Assembly (NCBI GenBank): GCA_947626025.1
Contig: CANQQQ010000005.1
Span: 1 to 58,579 of the forward strand
Direction: 5' to 3'
Source: an uncultured Clostridia bacterium
GTDB taxonomy: Bacteria > Bacillota > Clostridia > TANB77 > CAG-508
DNA length: 58,579 bases
A program made the position numbers and the translations under genes. Positions 1-8,935 of this stretch are shown here, piece by piece. The notes under the pieces are model-generated. The model ran no database searches. It saw nothing but the letters and a program-made list of their open reading frames with translations, and was not told where the DNA came from. The stretch's first letter is position 1. Each line of letters opens with the position of its first letter.

Positions 1-48
1 GTGTGTGTGTGTGTGTGTTACAATATCAACGGTTCTAGCGTTTCTCAT
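1..48 (-). CDS. N-terminus of a surface protein with CA-repeat tract (partial)
   Basis: Only the first 16 codons are visible; the gene continues beyond the left edge. On the minus strand an AAAGGA ribosome-binding site lies about 9 bases before an ATG at 48. It reads MRNARTVDIV and then alternating Thr-His from a CA tract that fills bases 18 to 1. The large adhesin starting at 27217 has the same plan: a short charged leader ending in V-T-H-T-H, followed by the membrane anchor. The flanking DNA is also alike at the two places. I infer that this is the start of another adhesin of the same family with a simple-sequence tract in its leader. Frame and tract length cannot be judged because the tract is cut. 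Confidence 0.55.
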   Translation of the reverse strand, partial: MRNARTVDIVTHTHTH

Positions 49-249
49 TTTCTCGTATTCCTTTCTTTTATTTTATATTATAATAAATTCAAAGATTTCT
101 CTTATTTAATGTTAAACTATTTTATATCGTATTTCAATACGACAAATTTTGACAATTTTCTGGCGTATTCTATGACTTTGCGGAAGGTTTATTTGCCTAT
201 TCCATATTTTTATATTAAATTTTCTTATCTTTTTTGTTACATACATATT

Positions 250-287
250 AAAAAAATCGGAATTTCCTTACGGAAATTCCGGTTTTT
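250..287 (-). terminator. Intrinsic terminator after ogg
   Basis: A 10-bp perfect stem (258-267 with 272-281, loop TTAC) is extended by A:T pairs and runs into a T stretch when read on the minus strand. It lies about 90 bases past the glycosylase stop. The flanks are A-rich on one side and T-rich on the other, so it may work in both directions. Confidence 0.75.
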
Positions 288-376
288 CTCATTATATTTT
301 AGGTATTTATTCAACCATTGTGGGTGTGTGATAGATAGAATAAAAAATTAAAATATATTTTATTTTTTATTTTAAC

Positions 377-1237
377 CTATGCTTCCCTCTTCCAATAGAA
401 TAGATATTGTTGAGCTAGTCCTGCTAATCCCTCATATTTTTCTTTAGCTAATTTCTGTAGCTCTTTCTTTGATACTTTTTGCTCATCTTCTTCGTGTATA
501 TATAATTCATTCATTACTCTTCTTACCCAAACATCTATTGGAAATACTTCATATCTTTTTAAAGAAAATAATAATATACAATCTGCTACCTTTGGTCCAA
601 CTCCTGGTAACATCAATAGTTTTTCTCTTAATTTTTCAGTGTCTTTTTCATCTATTAATTCTTCTAAAGTTATTTGCTTTGTTAAAAACATTTGTGTAGT
701 TTCATAAATTCTTTTGTCTCTAAATCCTAATCCCAATGTTCTTAAATCACTTATGCTTGCTTTACTTAATTCTTGTACACTTGGAAATGTATAATAAGTT
801 TGATTGTCCCATTTTATTTCGTTTCCATACTTTTTGCATATTCTCTCTATTATTCCTTTTATCCTAGGTATATTATTATTCGCAGAAATTTCAAATGATA
901 TTATTGTCTCCCATAAATCTTGGTTTAAAATTCTAATACCATTTCCATAATTTATGCTATTTGCTAAGTGTTCATCAATATTTGCTAGTTTTGTTTTTAT
1001 TTTCTCATAATTGGTGTTTAGGTCAAAGTAATCTTGGCATATTTCTTTTATATCTCCGTCACATATTCCCTTGAATATTATATCGTCTCCACTTTTTTTT
1101 ACGTTTAAAACATTATTTCCAAATACACCTGTATATGATCCGTCTTTTTCTTTATTCCATCTGAAACATTGCCCACATTCAAAGATGTGTTGTGGTTCAA
1201 ATGATTTACATTTTTTTAATATATACTGTTGTTCCAT
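377..1237 (-). CDS. ogg: 8-oxoguanine DNA glycosylase/AP lyase
   Basis: Base-excision repair enzyme that removes oxidised guanine and nicks the resulting abasic site. The N-terminal part (through about residue 110) matches the OGG_N fold, with the GQCFRW segment. The rest is the HhH-GPD domain. The helix-hairpin-helix reads LPGVGPKVADC with the Schiff-base lysine near residue 216, and PIDVWVRR carries the catalytic Asp near 235; these correspond to K249 and D268 of human OGG1. At 286 aa it has the usual length of clostridial OGG. I chose the second ATG (1237): AAGGA is 9 bases from it but only 1-2 bases from the ATG at 1246. It is a stand-alone gene with its own terminator. Function is confident from the conserved residues. 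Confidence 0.92.
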   Translation of the reverse strand: MEQQYILKKCKSFEPQHIFECGQCFRWNKEKDGSYTGVFGNNVLNVKKSGDDIIFKGICDGDIKEICQDYFDLNTNYEKIKTKLANIDEHLANSINYGNGIRILNQDLWETIISFEISANNNIPRIKGIIERICKKYGNEIKWDNQTYYTFPSVQELSKASISDLRTLGLGFRDKRIYETTQMFLTKQITLEELIDEKDTEKLREKLLMLPGVGPKVADCILLFSLKRYEVFPIDVWVRRVMNELYIHEEDEQKVSKKELQKLAKEKYEGLAGLAQQYLFYWKREA

Positions 1238-1268
1238 CTTCTTCATTCCTTTTCTTCGCTAATTATAA

Positions 1269-1568
1269 TTTTTCAAGTGTTTTCGGTTCAAGACTTCTAT
1301 GATTATCGCAAAAAATTTCATATTTTGCATAATCATAGCAGTGTTGAACCTATTATTCTAGTAAAATTTACTTCGTAAATTTTTCAAGTGTTTTCGGTTC
1401 AAGACTTCTATGATTATCGCAAAAAATTTCATATTTTGCATAATCATAGCAGTGTTGAACCTATTATTCTAGTAAAATTTACTCCGTAAATTTTTCAAGT
1501 GTTTTCGGTTCAAGACTTCTATGATTATCACAAAAATTTCATATTTGCATAATCATAGAAGTGTTGAA
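1269..1568. repeat. 111-bp tandem repeat with a long hairpin, 2.6 copies
   Basis: The T5-CAAGTG start recurs at 1274, 1385 and 1496, giving an exact 111-bp period. Each unit carries a long imperfect inverted repeat: GGTTCAA...TTGAACC outside, CTATGATTAT...ATAATCATAG inside, and GCAAAA/TTTTGC at the tip. The first two copies differ at about one base. The third is diverged and overlaps the last codons and stop of the ROK kinase gene, so the unit seems to derive from that gene's 3' end plus its hairpin. This repeat is all that the roughly 300 bases between ogg and the ROK gene contain. Confidence 0.9.
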
Positions 1569-2449
1569 CCTATTATTCCGCTATCATTATGGAATTGGGC
1601 TAGTAAGATTGGGGGCATTTCTCCGTTATATGTTTTTGCCTTTTTTAGTGCGTTGTCTACTTTCTCTCCTAATATATCTGTATGATATGCATAGCTCCCT
1701 CCTATACATATCGCTTCTGGCTCAAAAATATTTACTATGTTAGTTATTCCTTCTGCTAGATTTTCTGCAAATTCTTCTAATAGATCATCAATTTTATCTT
1801 TGTCTCTTTTTGCAAGTTCAAATATTATTTCTCCATTTAAGTCTGCTGATAGATTTAGTCTTTCTGCAATTTTATCTCTTAATCTTTTCATAGATGCATA
1901 TACTTCAAAACATCCTTTTCTTCCACAGTTACAGTTAAGTCCATCTTTTTTTATAAGGGTATGACCTATTTCCATTCCTGAATATCTCTTTGGTACTAGC
2001 ATCTTTCCATTCATAAAAACAGCTGAACCAATTCCAGTTCCTAAGCACATAAATATTGCATCTTTATAATCTCTTAATGCTCCATACTTTTTCTCACATA
2101 AGCCTGCGCATTTTGCATCATTTGCAAGTTTTATAGGCGCTGAAAAATATCTTTGTAATTTATCTACTATATGAAAATCATAAATTCCTAAATTTTCTGC
2201 TTTGATAACTACTCCATTCTTAGATGTCCCTGGGCATGCTATTCCTATTGCTTCTATATCTTCTGCTTTTATATTTTTATCTTTTAATATTTCATTTATA
2301 GTTCTTGCTATTGTTTCTTCTATGACTTTGTCTATATTTTTTCTATCTATAGAATTTATATTTTTTTCTTTTTTTATTACAATATTTCCTTTTTCATCAA
2401 CTAGTCCTATTGCAATATGACTTCCTCCAATATCTATTCCAATTTTCAT
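1553..2449 (-). CDS. ROK family sugar kinase (glucokinase-like)
   Basis: Cytoplasmic ATP-dependent sugar kinase or ROK-type regulator-like protein of 298 aa. Visible motifs are the N-terminal phosphate loop GIDIGGSHIAIG, the second nucleotide motif CLGTGIGSAVF, the sugar-contacting EIGH, and the ROK zinc-binding signature CNCGRKGCFE. It has no N-terminal helix-turn-helix, which favours a kinase over an NagC/XylR-type repressor. The sugar cannot be read from the sequence; glucose or N-acetyl sugars are typical. ATG at 2449 follows AGGAG by 9 bases. The C-terminal codons (GIIGSTLL) lie inside the third copy of the 111-bp repeat, so the gene end and the repeat share ancestry. No sugar transporter lies beside it. 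Confidence 0.85.
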   Translation of the reverse strand: MKIGIDIGGSHIAIGLVDEKGNIVIKKEKNINSIDRKNIDKVIEETIARTINEILKDKNIKAEDIEAIGIACPGTSKNGVVIKAENLGIYDFHIVDKLQRYFSAPIKLANDAKCAGLCEKKYGALRDYKDAIFMCLGTGIGSAVFMNGKMLVPKRYSGMEIGHTLIKKDGLNCNCGRKGCFEVYASMKRLRDKIAERLNLSADLNGEIIFELAKRDKDKIDDLLEEFAENLAEGITNIVNIFEPEAICIGGSYAYHTDILGEKVDNALKKAKTYNGEMPPILLAQFHNDSGIIGSTLL

Positions 2450-2578
2450 ACATTTTTTCTCCTATATTTTAATGGACTTTATACCGTTTATTTTCAAATT
2501 GATTTATCTTAATAGTAATAACTTTGTAGATTTTATATAATAGAAAAGTGTGACTTATATTATAAGAACTTAAAAAAG

Positions 2579-2661
2579 AATCGTTCTATGGGGAGATAGA
2601 CGATATTGGAATATATATTTAACTTATTCCCACTGCCGTCTAACAACGCCAAAGAACGATT
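2579..2661 (-). terminator. Complex nested hairpin plus T-run after hpf
   Basis: Three nested helices are visible: 2579-2587 with 2653-2661 (9 bp), 2597-2602 with 2637-2642 (6 bp), and 2608-2613 with 2625-2630 (6 bp). They are separated by internal loops. On the minus strand the outer stem runs into C-T6. It therefore acts as an intrinsic terminator just after the hpf stop, but it is far more elaborate than a terminator needs to be and could be a structured 3' UTR or small RNA. Confidence 0.6.
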
Positions 2662-2673
2662 ATCTTTTGAATT

Positions 2674-3210
2674 CTATGCTTCTGGCTCTACTAAACCATA
2701 ATTATTAGAATCTTTTAGTTTAAAGATTACATTTACTTTTCCTGTATCAATATTTATAAATGTATAGAAATTATTTCCTGGCTTTTCTTGTAATTTTAAT
2801 TTTGCATCTTCTGGTGCCATTGGTTTTATTTCATAATATAATGTTTTTACAATTTCGTTTTCAATAGGTTTTACTTCTTGTACAAATACTGATTCTTTAA
2901 CTCTTAATGAATCATCCCTGTTCATTTTATCTTTTTTAGTTTTATATTTTCTAATTTGACCTTCTAATATGTCTATATCTTTATCTATTGCTGCATAAAG
3001 GTCTGCATGTTCTGTTACAGCTCTAAACATATCAAATTTTGTATTTACTTGAATTTCTGCTATTTGTGAATTTTTTTCTGCTTTTACAGTAACTGTAGCA
3101 TTTACTTCTGCTCCTTCAAAATATTTTTCAATTCGTTCTAGTTTTTTTTCTGCATAATCAATTATTGCATCTGTGACTTTTACATCTTTTCCTGTTACTT
3201 TAACGTTCAT
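2674..3210 (-). CDS. hpf: Ribosome hibernation promoting factor, long form
   Basis: Binds the 30S decoding region and dimerises 70S ribosomes into 100S particles in slow growth. The N-terminal S30AE domain (about residues 1-100, beta-alpha-beta with the AEKKLERIEKYF helix) is followed by a linker. The C-terminal dimerisation domain (about 120-178) contains EIVKTKLY-like and FYTFINIDTGKVNVIFK segments typical of long HPF. The start is set at 3210: AAGGGAGAA lies 6 bases before this ATG, while the upstream in-frame ATG at 3228 would place that site inside the coding sequence. A perfect consensus promoter (TTGACA, 17 bases, TATAAT) precedes it. It is monocistronic, ending in an unusual nested hairpin. 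Confidence 0.93.
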   Translation of the reverse strand: MNVKVTGKDVKVTDAIIDYAEKKLERIEKYFEGAEVNATVTVKAEKNSQIAEIQVNTKFDMFRAVTEHADLYAAIDKDIDILEGQIRKYKTKKDKMNRDDSLRVKESVFVQEVKPIENEIVKTLYYEIKPMAPEDAKLKLQEKPGNNFYTFINIDTGKVNVIFKLKDSNNYGLVEPEA

Positions 3211-3245
3211 CTTTATTTCTCCCTTCATATAATGTAATCACTTGT

Positions 3246-3274
3246 ATTATATTATAATGAATATTTATTGTCAA
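3246..3274 (-). promoter_or_regulatory. Consensus promoter of hpf
   Basis: TTGACA (3274-3269), a 17-base spacer and TATAAT (3251-3246) on the minus strand. Both hexamers are perfect. The start codon follows about 36 bases downstream. Confidence 0.85.
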
Positions 3275-3305
3275 TGTTTTTAGCTATGGATTATTATCCC
3301 TATTG

Positions 3306-3349
3306 AAGAACAAATAAGAAAATTAGAAGATTTTTCTTTGTTTGTTCTT
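3306..3349. repeat. Long inverted repeat between acpP and hpf
   Basis: AAGAACAAA (3306-3314) pairs with 3341-3349, and an inner AAGAAAA pairs with TTTTCTT. There is no clear T-run on either strand. It is a hairpin of unknown role in the 220-base gap between acpP and hpf. Confidence 0.45.
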
Positions 3350-3386
3350 GCTAAATTTTAGATCGTGAATGACTTTTTAAGTATAT

Positions 3387-3415
3387 AAAAAAATGCCATT
3401 TTTATTGGCATTTTC
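3387..3415 (-). terminator. Terminator after acpP
   Basis: ATGCCA (3393-3398) pairs with TGGCAT (3406-3411), extended by flanking A:T pairs. On the minus strand it ends in seven T residues, 20 bases past the acpP stop. Confidence 0.8.
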
Positions 3416-3432
3416 TTTTGATTAATTTAATT

Positions 3433-3672
3433 TTATTGTCTGTCTTTAATATATTCTACAACATCATTTACTGTAGATATTTTTTCAGCATCAGCATCAG
3501 GGATTTCCATATCAAATTCTTCTTCTAATGCCATTATTAATTCAACTACATCTAATGAATCAGCTCCTAAGTCATCTATGAAAGATGCTTCTTTTGTAAC
3601 AGAATCGTCTGCTACACTTAGTTGCTCTACAATTATTCTTTTTACTTTCTCAAAAACTTCATCGTTCTCCAT
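3433..3672 (-). CDS. acpP: Acyl carrier protein
   Basis: Carrier of acyl chains in type II fatty acid synthesis. At 79 aa, it has the [20 protein letters not shown] helix II whose DSL serine (residue 40) receives the 4'-phosphopantetheine arm. It is acidic throughout, as expected. AGGAGG precedes the ATG by 8 bases. It lies directly after plsX in the same direction (about 80 bases), the usual phospholipid/fatty-acid pairing, and a terminator follows it. The two NRPS carrier domains at 48.8 and 51.9 kb are separate and have GGDSL cores. Confidence 0.96.
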   Translation of the reverse strand: MENDEVFEKVKRIIVEQLSVADDSVTKEASFIDDLGADSLDVVELIMALEEEFDMEIPDADAEKISTVNDVVEYIKDRQ

Positions 3673-3753
3673 TTGTATCTTCCTCCTTTTAAATTAACTG
3701 TTTACCTTTATATTTAAAACTTAATAACAAGATAATATATATATTAAATTTTG

Positions 3754-4791
3754 TCAAGCGTTTTTTTGTATTTTTTCAAATTCCTCTATCATTCTATCTA
3801 CTGCTTTATTGTTAACAAATTGCTCTGCCTGCTTTATTGTGAAATAAAATAGATAATCATCACTGCTTCCATGTGCTTTAACTACTGGCTTTTTTACCCC
3901 TAAAAATAGTGCTCCTCCATATTCTTTGTAGTCCATAGTTTTTTTGAATCTATTTATTGCAGGCATACAAGGTATTGCCCCAATTATAGATAATATATTA
4001 CGTTTTAAACTTTCTACTAGAGAGATTTTTACAAATCTTCCTATACCTTCAACTGCTTTTAAGAATATATTACCTGTAAATCCGTCTGTAACTACTGCAT
4101 CAATCTCACCAGAGAATGCATCTCTTCCTTCAACGTTTCCAATAAAGTTAATTCCTAATTCTTCTGATTTTTCTTTTAATAATTCATAAGATTCTCTAGT
4201 TAGTTCATTACCTTTTGTTTCTTCTGTACCTATATTTAATAAACCTATTCTTGGTTTTTCTATTCCGAAAGTATTTCTTAAATATATAGTTGACATTTGT
4301 GCGAATTGTAATAAATTTATTGGTTTGCAATTTGTATTTGCTCCAGAGTCTATTAATAATAATCTGCTATGATATGATGGTAAAATTCCAGCTAGTGCAG
4401 GTCTATCTATTCCTTTTATTCTTCCTATTAAAAGTGTAGCTCCTGTAAGTAATGCTCCTGAATTTCCTGCAGAAATAAATACGTCTCCTTTTCCTTCTTT
4501 TAATAGATTAAATCCAACTACCATTGATGAGTCTTTTTTATGTTTTATTGCCTCAGTAGGTTTATCTTCCATTTCTATTGTTTCTGTTGTATTATGTATT
4601 TTTATTTTTGGAGAAATTTCGCCTATTGTATTTTTTCCATATAATTCTTTAACACGTGCATTTATGATTTCTTCGTTTCCTGTTAATAATATCTCTGTGT
4701 CTTTTTTTAGCTCATTTATTGCTTTAACTGCTCCTTTTATCACTGCATCAGGTGCATTATCTCCACCCATGGCGTCTAAAATTATAATCAC
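3754..4791 (-). CDS. plsX: Phosphate acyltransferase PlsX
   Basis: Makes acyl-phosphate from acyl-ACP for the PlsY route to phosphatidic acid. At 345 aa it has the PlsX hallmarks: LDAMGGDNAPD at the N-terminus, SAGNSGALLTGA in the middle, NIGTEE, DGFTGNIFLKAVEG, and KKPVVKAHGSSD near the C-terminus. The start is a GTG at 4791 placed 7 bases after GAGGG; the first residues are M-IIILDAMGG. acpP lies immediately downstream on the same strand. Peripheral membrane enzyme by family knowledge. Confidence 0.95.
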   Translation of the reverse strand: MIIILDAMGGDNAPDAVIKGAVKAINELKKDTEILLTGNEEIINARVKELYGKNTIGEISPKIKIHNTTETIEMEDKPTEAIKHKKDSSMVVGFNLLKEGKGDVFISAGNSGALLTGATLLIGRIKGIDRPALAGILPSYHSRLLLIDSGANTNCKPINLLQFAQMSTIYLRNTFGIEKPRIGLLNIGTEETKGNELTRESYELLKEKSEELGINFIGNVEGRDAFSGEIDAVVTDGFTGNIFLKAVEGIGRFVKISLVESLKRNILSIIGAIPCMPAINRFKKTMDYKEYGGALFLGVKKPVVKAHGSSDDYLFYFTIKQAEQFVNNKAVDRMIEEFEKIQKNA

Positions 4792-4899
4792 TATTTATCC
4801 CTCTTCTTTCTATTCACAGTTTATGCATATCATTATTTTATTATTAATGTTTTAAAAAATCAATAGTTTTTGACAACAAATTCAATAATAAAAAAAAAA

Positions 4900-5245
4900 G
4901 GTAGTGTTACTACCTTACTTCCGCATAAAAATAAATATAATAAAAAAAGAGTGCAAGCATTATATGTGTGACGAAATATTATACAAACACCAGTAAAATT
5001 GCTTCGCAATTTTCCATGCGTTTGTATGGTAAGGTAGTGTTACACTACCTTACTTCCGCATAAAAATAAATATAATAAAAAAAGAGTGCAAGCATTATAT
5101 GTGTGACGAAATATTATACAAACACCAGTAAAATTGCTTCGCAATTTTCCATGCGTTTGTATGGTAAGGTAGTGTTACACTACCTTACTTCCGCATAATA
5201 AAAATATAATAAAAGAAAGAGTGCAAGCACTCTTTCTTTTATTAT
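4900..5245. repeat. 135-bp tandem repeat with palindromes, 2.6 copies
   Basis: GGTAGTG recurs at 4900, 5033 and 5168 (period 133-135). Each full unit contains GGTAGTG-TTA-CACTACC, the hairpin AAAATTGC-TTC-GCAATTTT inside ATACAAAC...GTTTGTAT, and a stretch related to the left arm of the tuf terminator. The third, partial copy merges into that terminator. This fills the 460-base gap between plsX and tuf. The repeat appears to have grown from the tuf 3' untranslated region. Confidence 0.9.
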
Positions 5246-5258
5246 ATTTTTATTATGC
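5195..5258 (-). terminator. tuf terminator, 31-bp perfect stem
   Basis: Bases 5195-5225 and 5228-5258 are perfect reverse complements with only AA between them. The GAAAGAGTGC core makes a strong hairpin and the outer arms are A/T. The arm nearest tuf includes its TAA stop codon. T-rich arms flank it on both strands. Confidence 0.8.
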
Positions 5259-6455
5259 TAATATTTCTGTAACAATACCTGAACCAACTGTTCTACCACC
5301 TTCACGAATAGCGAATCTTAGTCCTTTTTCCATAGCGATTGGTGTGATTAATTCGATAGTCATTCTTGTGTTGTCTCCTGGCATAACCATTTCTGTTCCA
5401 GCTTCTAGTTCGATTAATCCTGTAACGTCTGTTGTTCTGAAATAGAATTGTGGTCTATATCCATTGAAGAATGGTGTATGTCTTCCACCTTCTTCTTTTG
5501 TTAATACATATACTTCTGCTTTGAATTTTGTATGTGGATTAACTGTTCCAGGTTTTGCTAATACTTGACCTCTTTCGATGTCTTTTCTATCAATTCCTCT
5601 TAATAATGCTCCAGCATTATCTCCAGCTTGAGCTTGATCTAGAGATTTTCTGAACATTTCAAGTCCTGTGATTACTGTTTTATTTCTTTCTGTTGTTAAA
5701 CCGATGATTTCAACTTCGTCACCAACTTTGATTGTTCCTCTTTCTACTCTACCAGTAACAACTGTTCCTCTTCCTGTGATTGTCATTGTGTCTTCGATTG
5801 GCATTAAGAATGGTTGATCAACTGGTCTTTCTGGTGTTGGTATATAATTATCAACTGCGTCCATTAATTCTCTAATGCATGCATATTCTGGTGCATTAGG
5901 ATCTGTTGATGAACATTCTAGTACTTTTAATGAAGATCCTTTTATAACTGGGATTTCATCTCCTGGGAAATCATAGCTTGATAATAAGTCTCTAACTTCC
6001 ATTTCAACTAATTCTAATAATTCTGGATCGTCAACCATATCGCATTTATTTAAATAAACTACGATATATTTAACTCCAACTTGTCTAGCAAGTAATATAT
6101 GCTCTCTTGTTTGAGGCATTGGACCATCAGCTGCAGAAACAACTAGGATAGCTCCATCCATTTGAGCTGCACCTGTAATCATGTTTTTAACGTAATCTGC
6201 GTGTCCTGGGCAGTCTACGTGTGCATAGTGTCTGTTGTTTGTTTCATATTCAACGTGAGCTGTATTAATTGTGATTCCTCTTGCTTGTTCTTCTGGTGCT
6301 CCGTCAATTTTTGAATACTCAGTATATTGAGCTTTTCCTTCTAATGATAATACTTTTGTAATAGCAGCTGTTGTTGTTGTTTTTCCATGGTCAACGTGTC
6401 CGATTGTACCAATGTTAATGTGTGGTTTTGTTCTTTCAAATTTAGCTTTTGCCAT
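5253..6455 (-). CDS. tuf: Elongation factor Tu
   Basis: GTPase that delivers aminoacyl-tRNA to the ribosome. At 400 aa it has the P-loop GHVDHGKTT, switch [26 protein letters not shown], and NKCDMV with GSSLK, followed by beta-barrel domains 2 and 3 ending [19 protein letters not shown] is 9 bases before the ATG. It is the last gene of the str cluster rpsL-rpsG-fusA-tuf and lies 177 bases after fusA. That gap shows no gene. Transcription ends in the 31-bp hairpin overlapping the stop. Confidence 0.98.
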   Translation of the reverse strand: MAKAKFERTKPHINIGTIGHVDHGKTTTTAAITKVLSLEGKAQYTEYSKIDGAPEEQARGITINTAHVEYETNNRHYAHVDCPGHADYVKNMITGAAQMDGAILVVSAADGPMPQTREHILLARQVGVKYIVVYLNKCDMVDDPELLELVEMEVRDLLSSYDFPGDEIPVIKGSSLKVLECSSTDPNAPEYACIRELMDAVDNYIPTPERPVDQPFLMPIEDTMTITGRGTVVTGRVERGTIKVGDEVEIIGLTTERNKTVITGLEMFRKSLDQAQAGDNAGALLRGIDRKDIERGQVLAKPGTVNPHTKFKAEVYVLTKEEGGRHTPFFNGYRPQFYFRTTDVTGLIELEAGTEMVMPGDNTRMTIELITPIAMEKGLRFAIREGGRTVGSGIVTEILA

Positions 6456-6632
6456 TTGAAAATTCCTCCTTTTTAATTTTATATTTTTTTAAATTTAATA
6501 ACAATATTTGCAATCATTTTATACTATTTTGGTTGATTTTGCAATACTTTTTTAAAATTTATTTGATATGTCAAAAAATTGCATATTTTTCAGCAACTTA
6601 TTCGTATACAGGCGATTGCTAATTCCTATATT

Positions 6633-8717
6633 TTAATCTTCTTTTTTAGTTCTTGTAGCAACTATATTGTCTAAAATTGTTTTTGGAACTTCTTCATAGT
6701 GACTTGGTTCCATTGCATAAGTTCCTCTTCCTTGTGTTTTAGAACGTAAGTCTGTTGCATACCCAAACATTTCTGATAATGGAATAAATCCTCTTACTAT
6801 TTGAGATCCTCCTCTTGCTTCCATTCCTTCCATTCTACCACGTCTAGAGTTTATATCTCCAATAACATCTCCCATGTATTCTTCTGGAACTGTTATTTCT
6901 ACTCTCATTATTGGTTCAAGTATGACTGATTTTCCTCTCTTACATCCATCTTTGAATGCCATAGATCCTGCAATCTTGAATGCCATTTCTGAAGAGTCAA
7001 CTTCATGGTAAGAACCGTCTACTAAAGTAGCTTTAAAGTCTATAACTGGGTATCCAGCTAAAACACCGCTATTTGCAGCTTCACGAATACCATCTTCGAT
7101 AGGTTTAATATATTCTTTAGGAACTGCTCCTCCAACGATTTTGCTTTCAAATACAATTCCTGAACCTGGTTCTAATGGTTCCATCTCAACGATAGCGTGT
7201 CCATATTGTCCACGTCCACCTGATTGACGAATGAATTTTCCTTCAGCTCTAACAGCATTTCTAATTGTCTCTTTATAAGCAACTTGTGGTTTACCTACAT
7301 TACATTCAACTTTAAATTCTCTTTTTAATCTGTCAACTATAATATCTAGGTGTAATTCACCCATACCTGCTATGATAGTTTGACCTGTTTCTTGATCTGT
7401 ATATGTCTTAAATGTTGGATCTTCTTCAGCAAGTTTAGCTAAAGCAATAGCCATTTTTTCTTGTGCTACTTTGTCCTTTGGCTCTATTGCTATATCAATA
7501 ACTGGCTCTGGGAATTCCATTGATTCTAGAATAATAGGATGAGCTTCATCACATAGAGTATCTCCTGTTGTTACATCTTTTAGACCAACAGCAGCAGCGA
7601 TATCTCCAGTATAAACTTTTGTGATATCCTCTCTACGGTTTGCATGCATTAATAAAATTCTTCCCATTCTTTCTTTTTTATCTTTATTAGCATTTAATAC
7701 ACTTGTTCCAGCATCTAATGTTCCAGAGTAAACTCTAAAGAAACATAGTTTTCCAACAAATGGATCTGTTGCAATTTTGAAAGCTAATGCTGCAAATGGT
7801 TCTTTATCATCTGGCTTTCTAAAAGCTTGTTCTCCATCTGGTGTTTGACCTTCTACTGGTGGGATATCTATTGGTGATGGTAAATAATCTAATATTGCAT
7901 CAAGTAATTCTTGAACACCTTTATTTTTATATGAAGAACCACAACATACTGGAATTATATTTCCTGCTATTGTTCCTTTACGAAGTCCTGATTTTATTTC
8001 TTCTATTGTTAATTCTCCACCATCTAGATATTTCATCATTAATTCGTCATCTTGCTCTGCAGCAGTTTCAATCATTTCTTGATGAGCTGCTTCCGCTTCT
8101 GCTTTCATATCCTCAGGAATATCTGTAATTTCAATATCTTTACCTTCATTATCCTTATGGATAAGTGCTTTCATTTTCATTAAGTCTACTATACCTTTAA
8201 AGTTATCTTCAGCACCTATTGGTAATTGAATTCTAACTGGATGAGCATTTAATCTTGATTTTAATTGTTCAACACAATTGTTGAAATTTGCTCCTGTCAT
8301 ATCCATTTTATTTACATATACCATTCTTGGTACTTTGTATTTGTCTGCTTGACGCCATACTGTTTCAGATTGTGGTTGAACACCACTTTTTGCACATAAT
8401 ACTGTTACAGCTCCATCAAGTACTTTTAGTGATCTTTCAACTTCAACTGTAAAGTCTACGTGACCAGGTGTGTCTATGATGTTTATTCTATGATCTTTCC
8501 AGAAACAAGTAGTAGCAGCAGAAGTAATTGTTATACCTCTTTCTTGCTCTTGAACCATCCAGTCCATAGTAGCTTCTCCATCATGAACTTCACCAATTTT
8601 ATGTGTTTTACCTGTGTAGAAAAGAATTCTCTCTGTAGTTGTAGTTTTTCCGGCATCTATGTGAGCCATTATTCCTATATTTCTTGTTTTTTGTAATGAT
8701 ACTTGTCTACCGTCCAC
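6633..8717 (-). CDS. fusA: Elongation factor G
   Basis: Translocase GTPase of 694 aa with full family length. The G domain has [42 protein letters not shown] and NKMD. Domains II-V follow, with domain IV containing [12 protein letters not shown] and the C-terminal [13 protein letters not shown] region. The likely start is the GTG at 8717 ([15 protein letters not shown]), 8 bases after GGAGG. It is the third gene of the str cluster. Between it and rpsG is a duplicated fragment of the rpsG 3' end. Confidence 0.97.
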   Translation of the reverse strand: MDGRQVSLQKTRNIGIMAHIDAGKTTTTERILFYTGKTHKIGEVHDGEATMDWMVQEQERGITITSAATTCFWKDHRINIIDTPGHVDFTVEVERSLKVLDGAVTVLCAKSGVQPQSETVWRQADKYKVPRMVYVNKMDMTGANFNNCVEQLKSRLNAHPVRIQLPIGAEDNFKGIVDLMKMKALIHKDNEGKDIEITDIPEDMKAEAEAAHQEMIETAAEQDDELMMKYLDGGELTIEEIKSGLRKGTIAGNIIPVCCGSSYKNKGVQELLDAILDYLPSPIDIPPVEGQTPDGEQAFRKPDDKEPFAALAFKIATDPFVGKLCFFRVYSGTLDAGTSVLNANKDKKERMGRILLMHANRREDITKVYTGDIAAAVGLKDVTTGDTLCDEAHPIILESMEFPEPVIDIAIEPKDKVAQEKMAIALAKLAEEDPTFKTYTDQETGQTIIAGMGELHLDIIVDRLKREFKVECNVGKPQVAYKETIRNAVRAEGKFIRQSGGRGQYGHAIVEMEPLEPGSGIVFESKIVGGAVPKEYIKPIEDGIREAANSGVLAGYPVIDFKATLVDGSYHEVDSSEMAFKIAGSMAFKDGCKRGKSVILEPIMRVEITVPEEYMGDVIGDINSRRGRMEGMEARGGSQIVRGFIPLSEMFGYATDLRSKTQGRGTYAMEPSHYEEVPKTILDNIVATRTKKED

Positions 8718-8783
8718 AAATTTTTCCTCCTTTATTTCATCTATTCACGGTTTTCCGCTTTAATACTAAAAATAAAAAATACA

Positions 8784-8870
8784 TCAATAAAGCATTTTCT
8801 ACCATTTATAATGTGCAAATGCTTTATTTGCTTCTGCCATTTTATGCATATCTTCTTTCTTTTTATTTTT
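8784..8870 (-). pseudogene. Duplicated 3' end of rpsG
   Basis: About 85 bases are nearly identical to the end of rpsG plus its first 3' bases (8921-9003), offset 137 bp. On the minus strand the copy still reads [16 protein letters not shown] and then TAG. It has no start region of its own and ends abruptly at the 5' side, so it is a fragment rather than a gene. Between the two copies lies a small hairpin (CAAACA...TGTTTG with CAGT/ACTG). It looks like a tandem duplication of the gene end with part of the intergenic spacer. Confidence 0.85.
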
Positions 8871-8935
8871 CAAGTCAAACAACCAGTTTCACTGTTTGTT
8901 TGCCATGAACTTTCAAATAATCAATAAAGCATTTT

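Noticed and set aside
1-351. Plus-strand open frame starting in the GT tract
   Set aside because: It starts in a simple repeat, has no ribosome-binding site and runs through the ogg terminator. The minus-strand reading fits the adhesin leader.
1269-1568. CRISPR array
   Set aside because: The units are contiguous with no unique spacers, and the same holds at 4900-5245.
8703-8927. Plus-strand frames between fusA and rpsG
   Set aside because: They lack ribosome-binding sites and cover the duplicated rpsG end and a hairpin.
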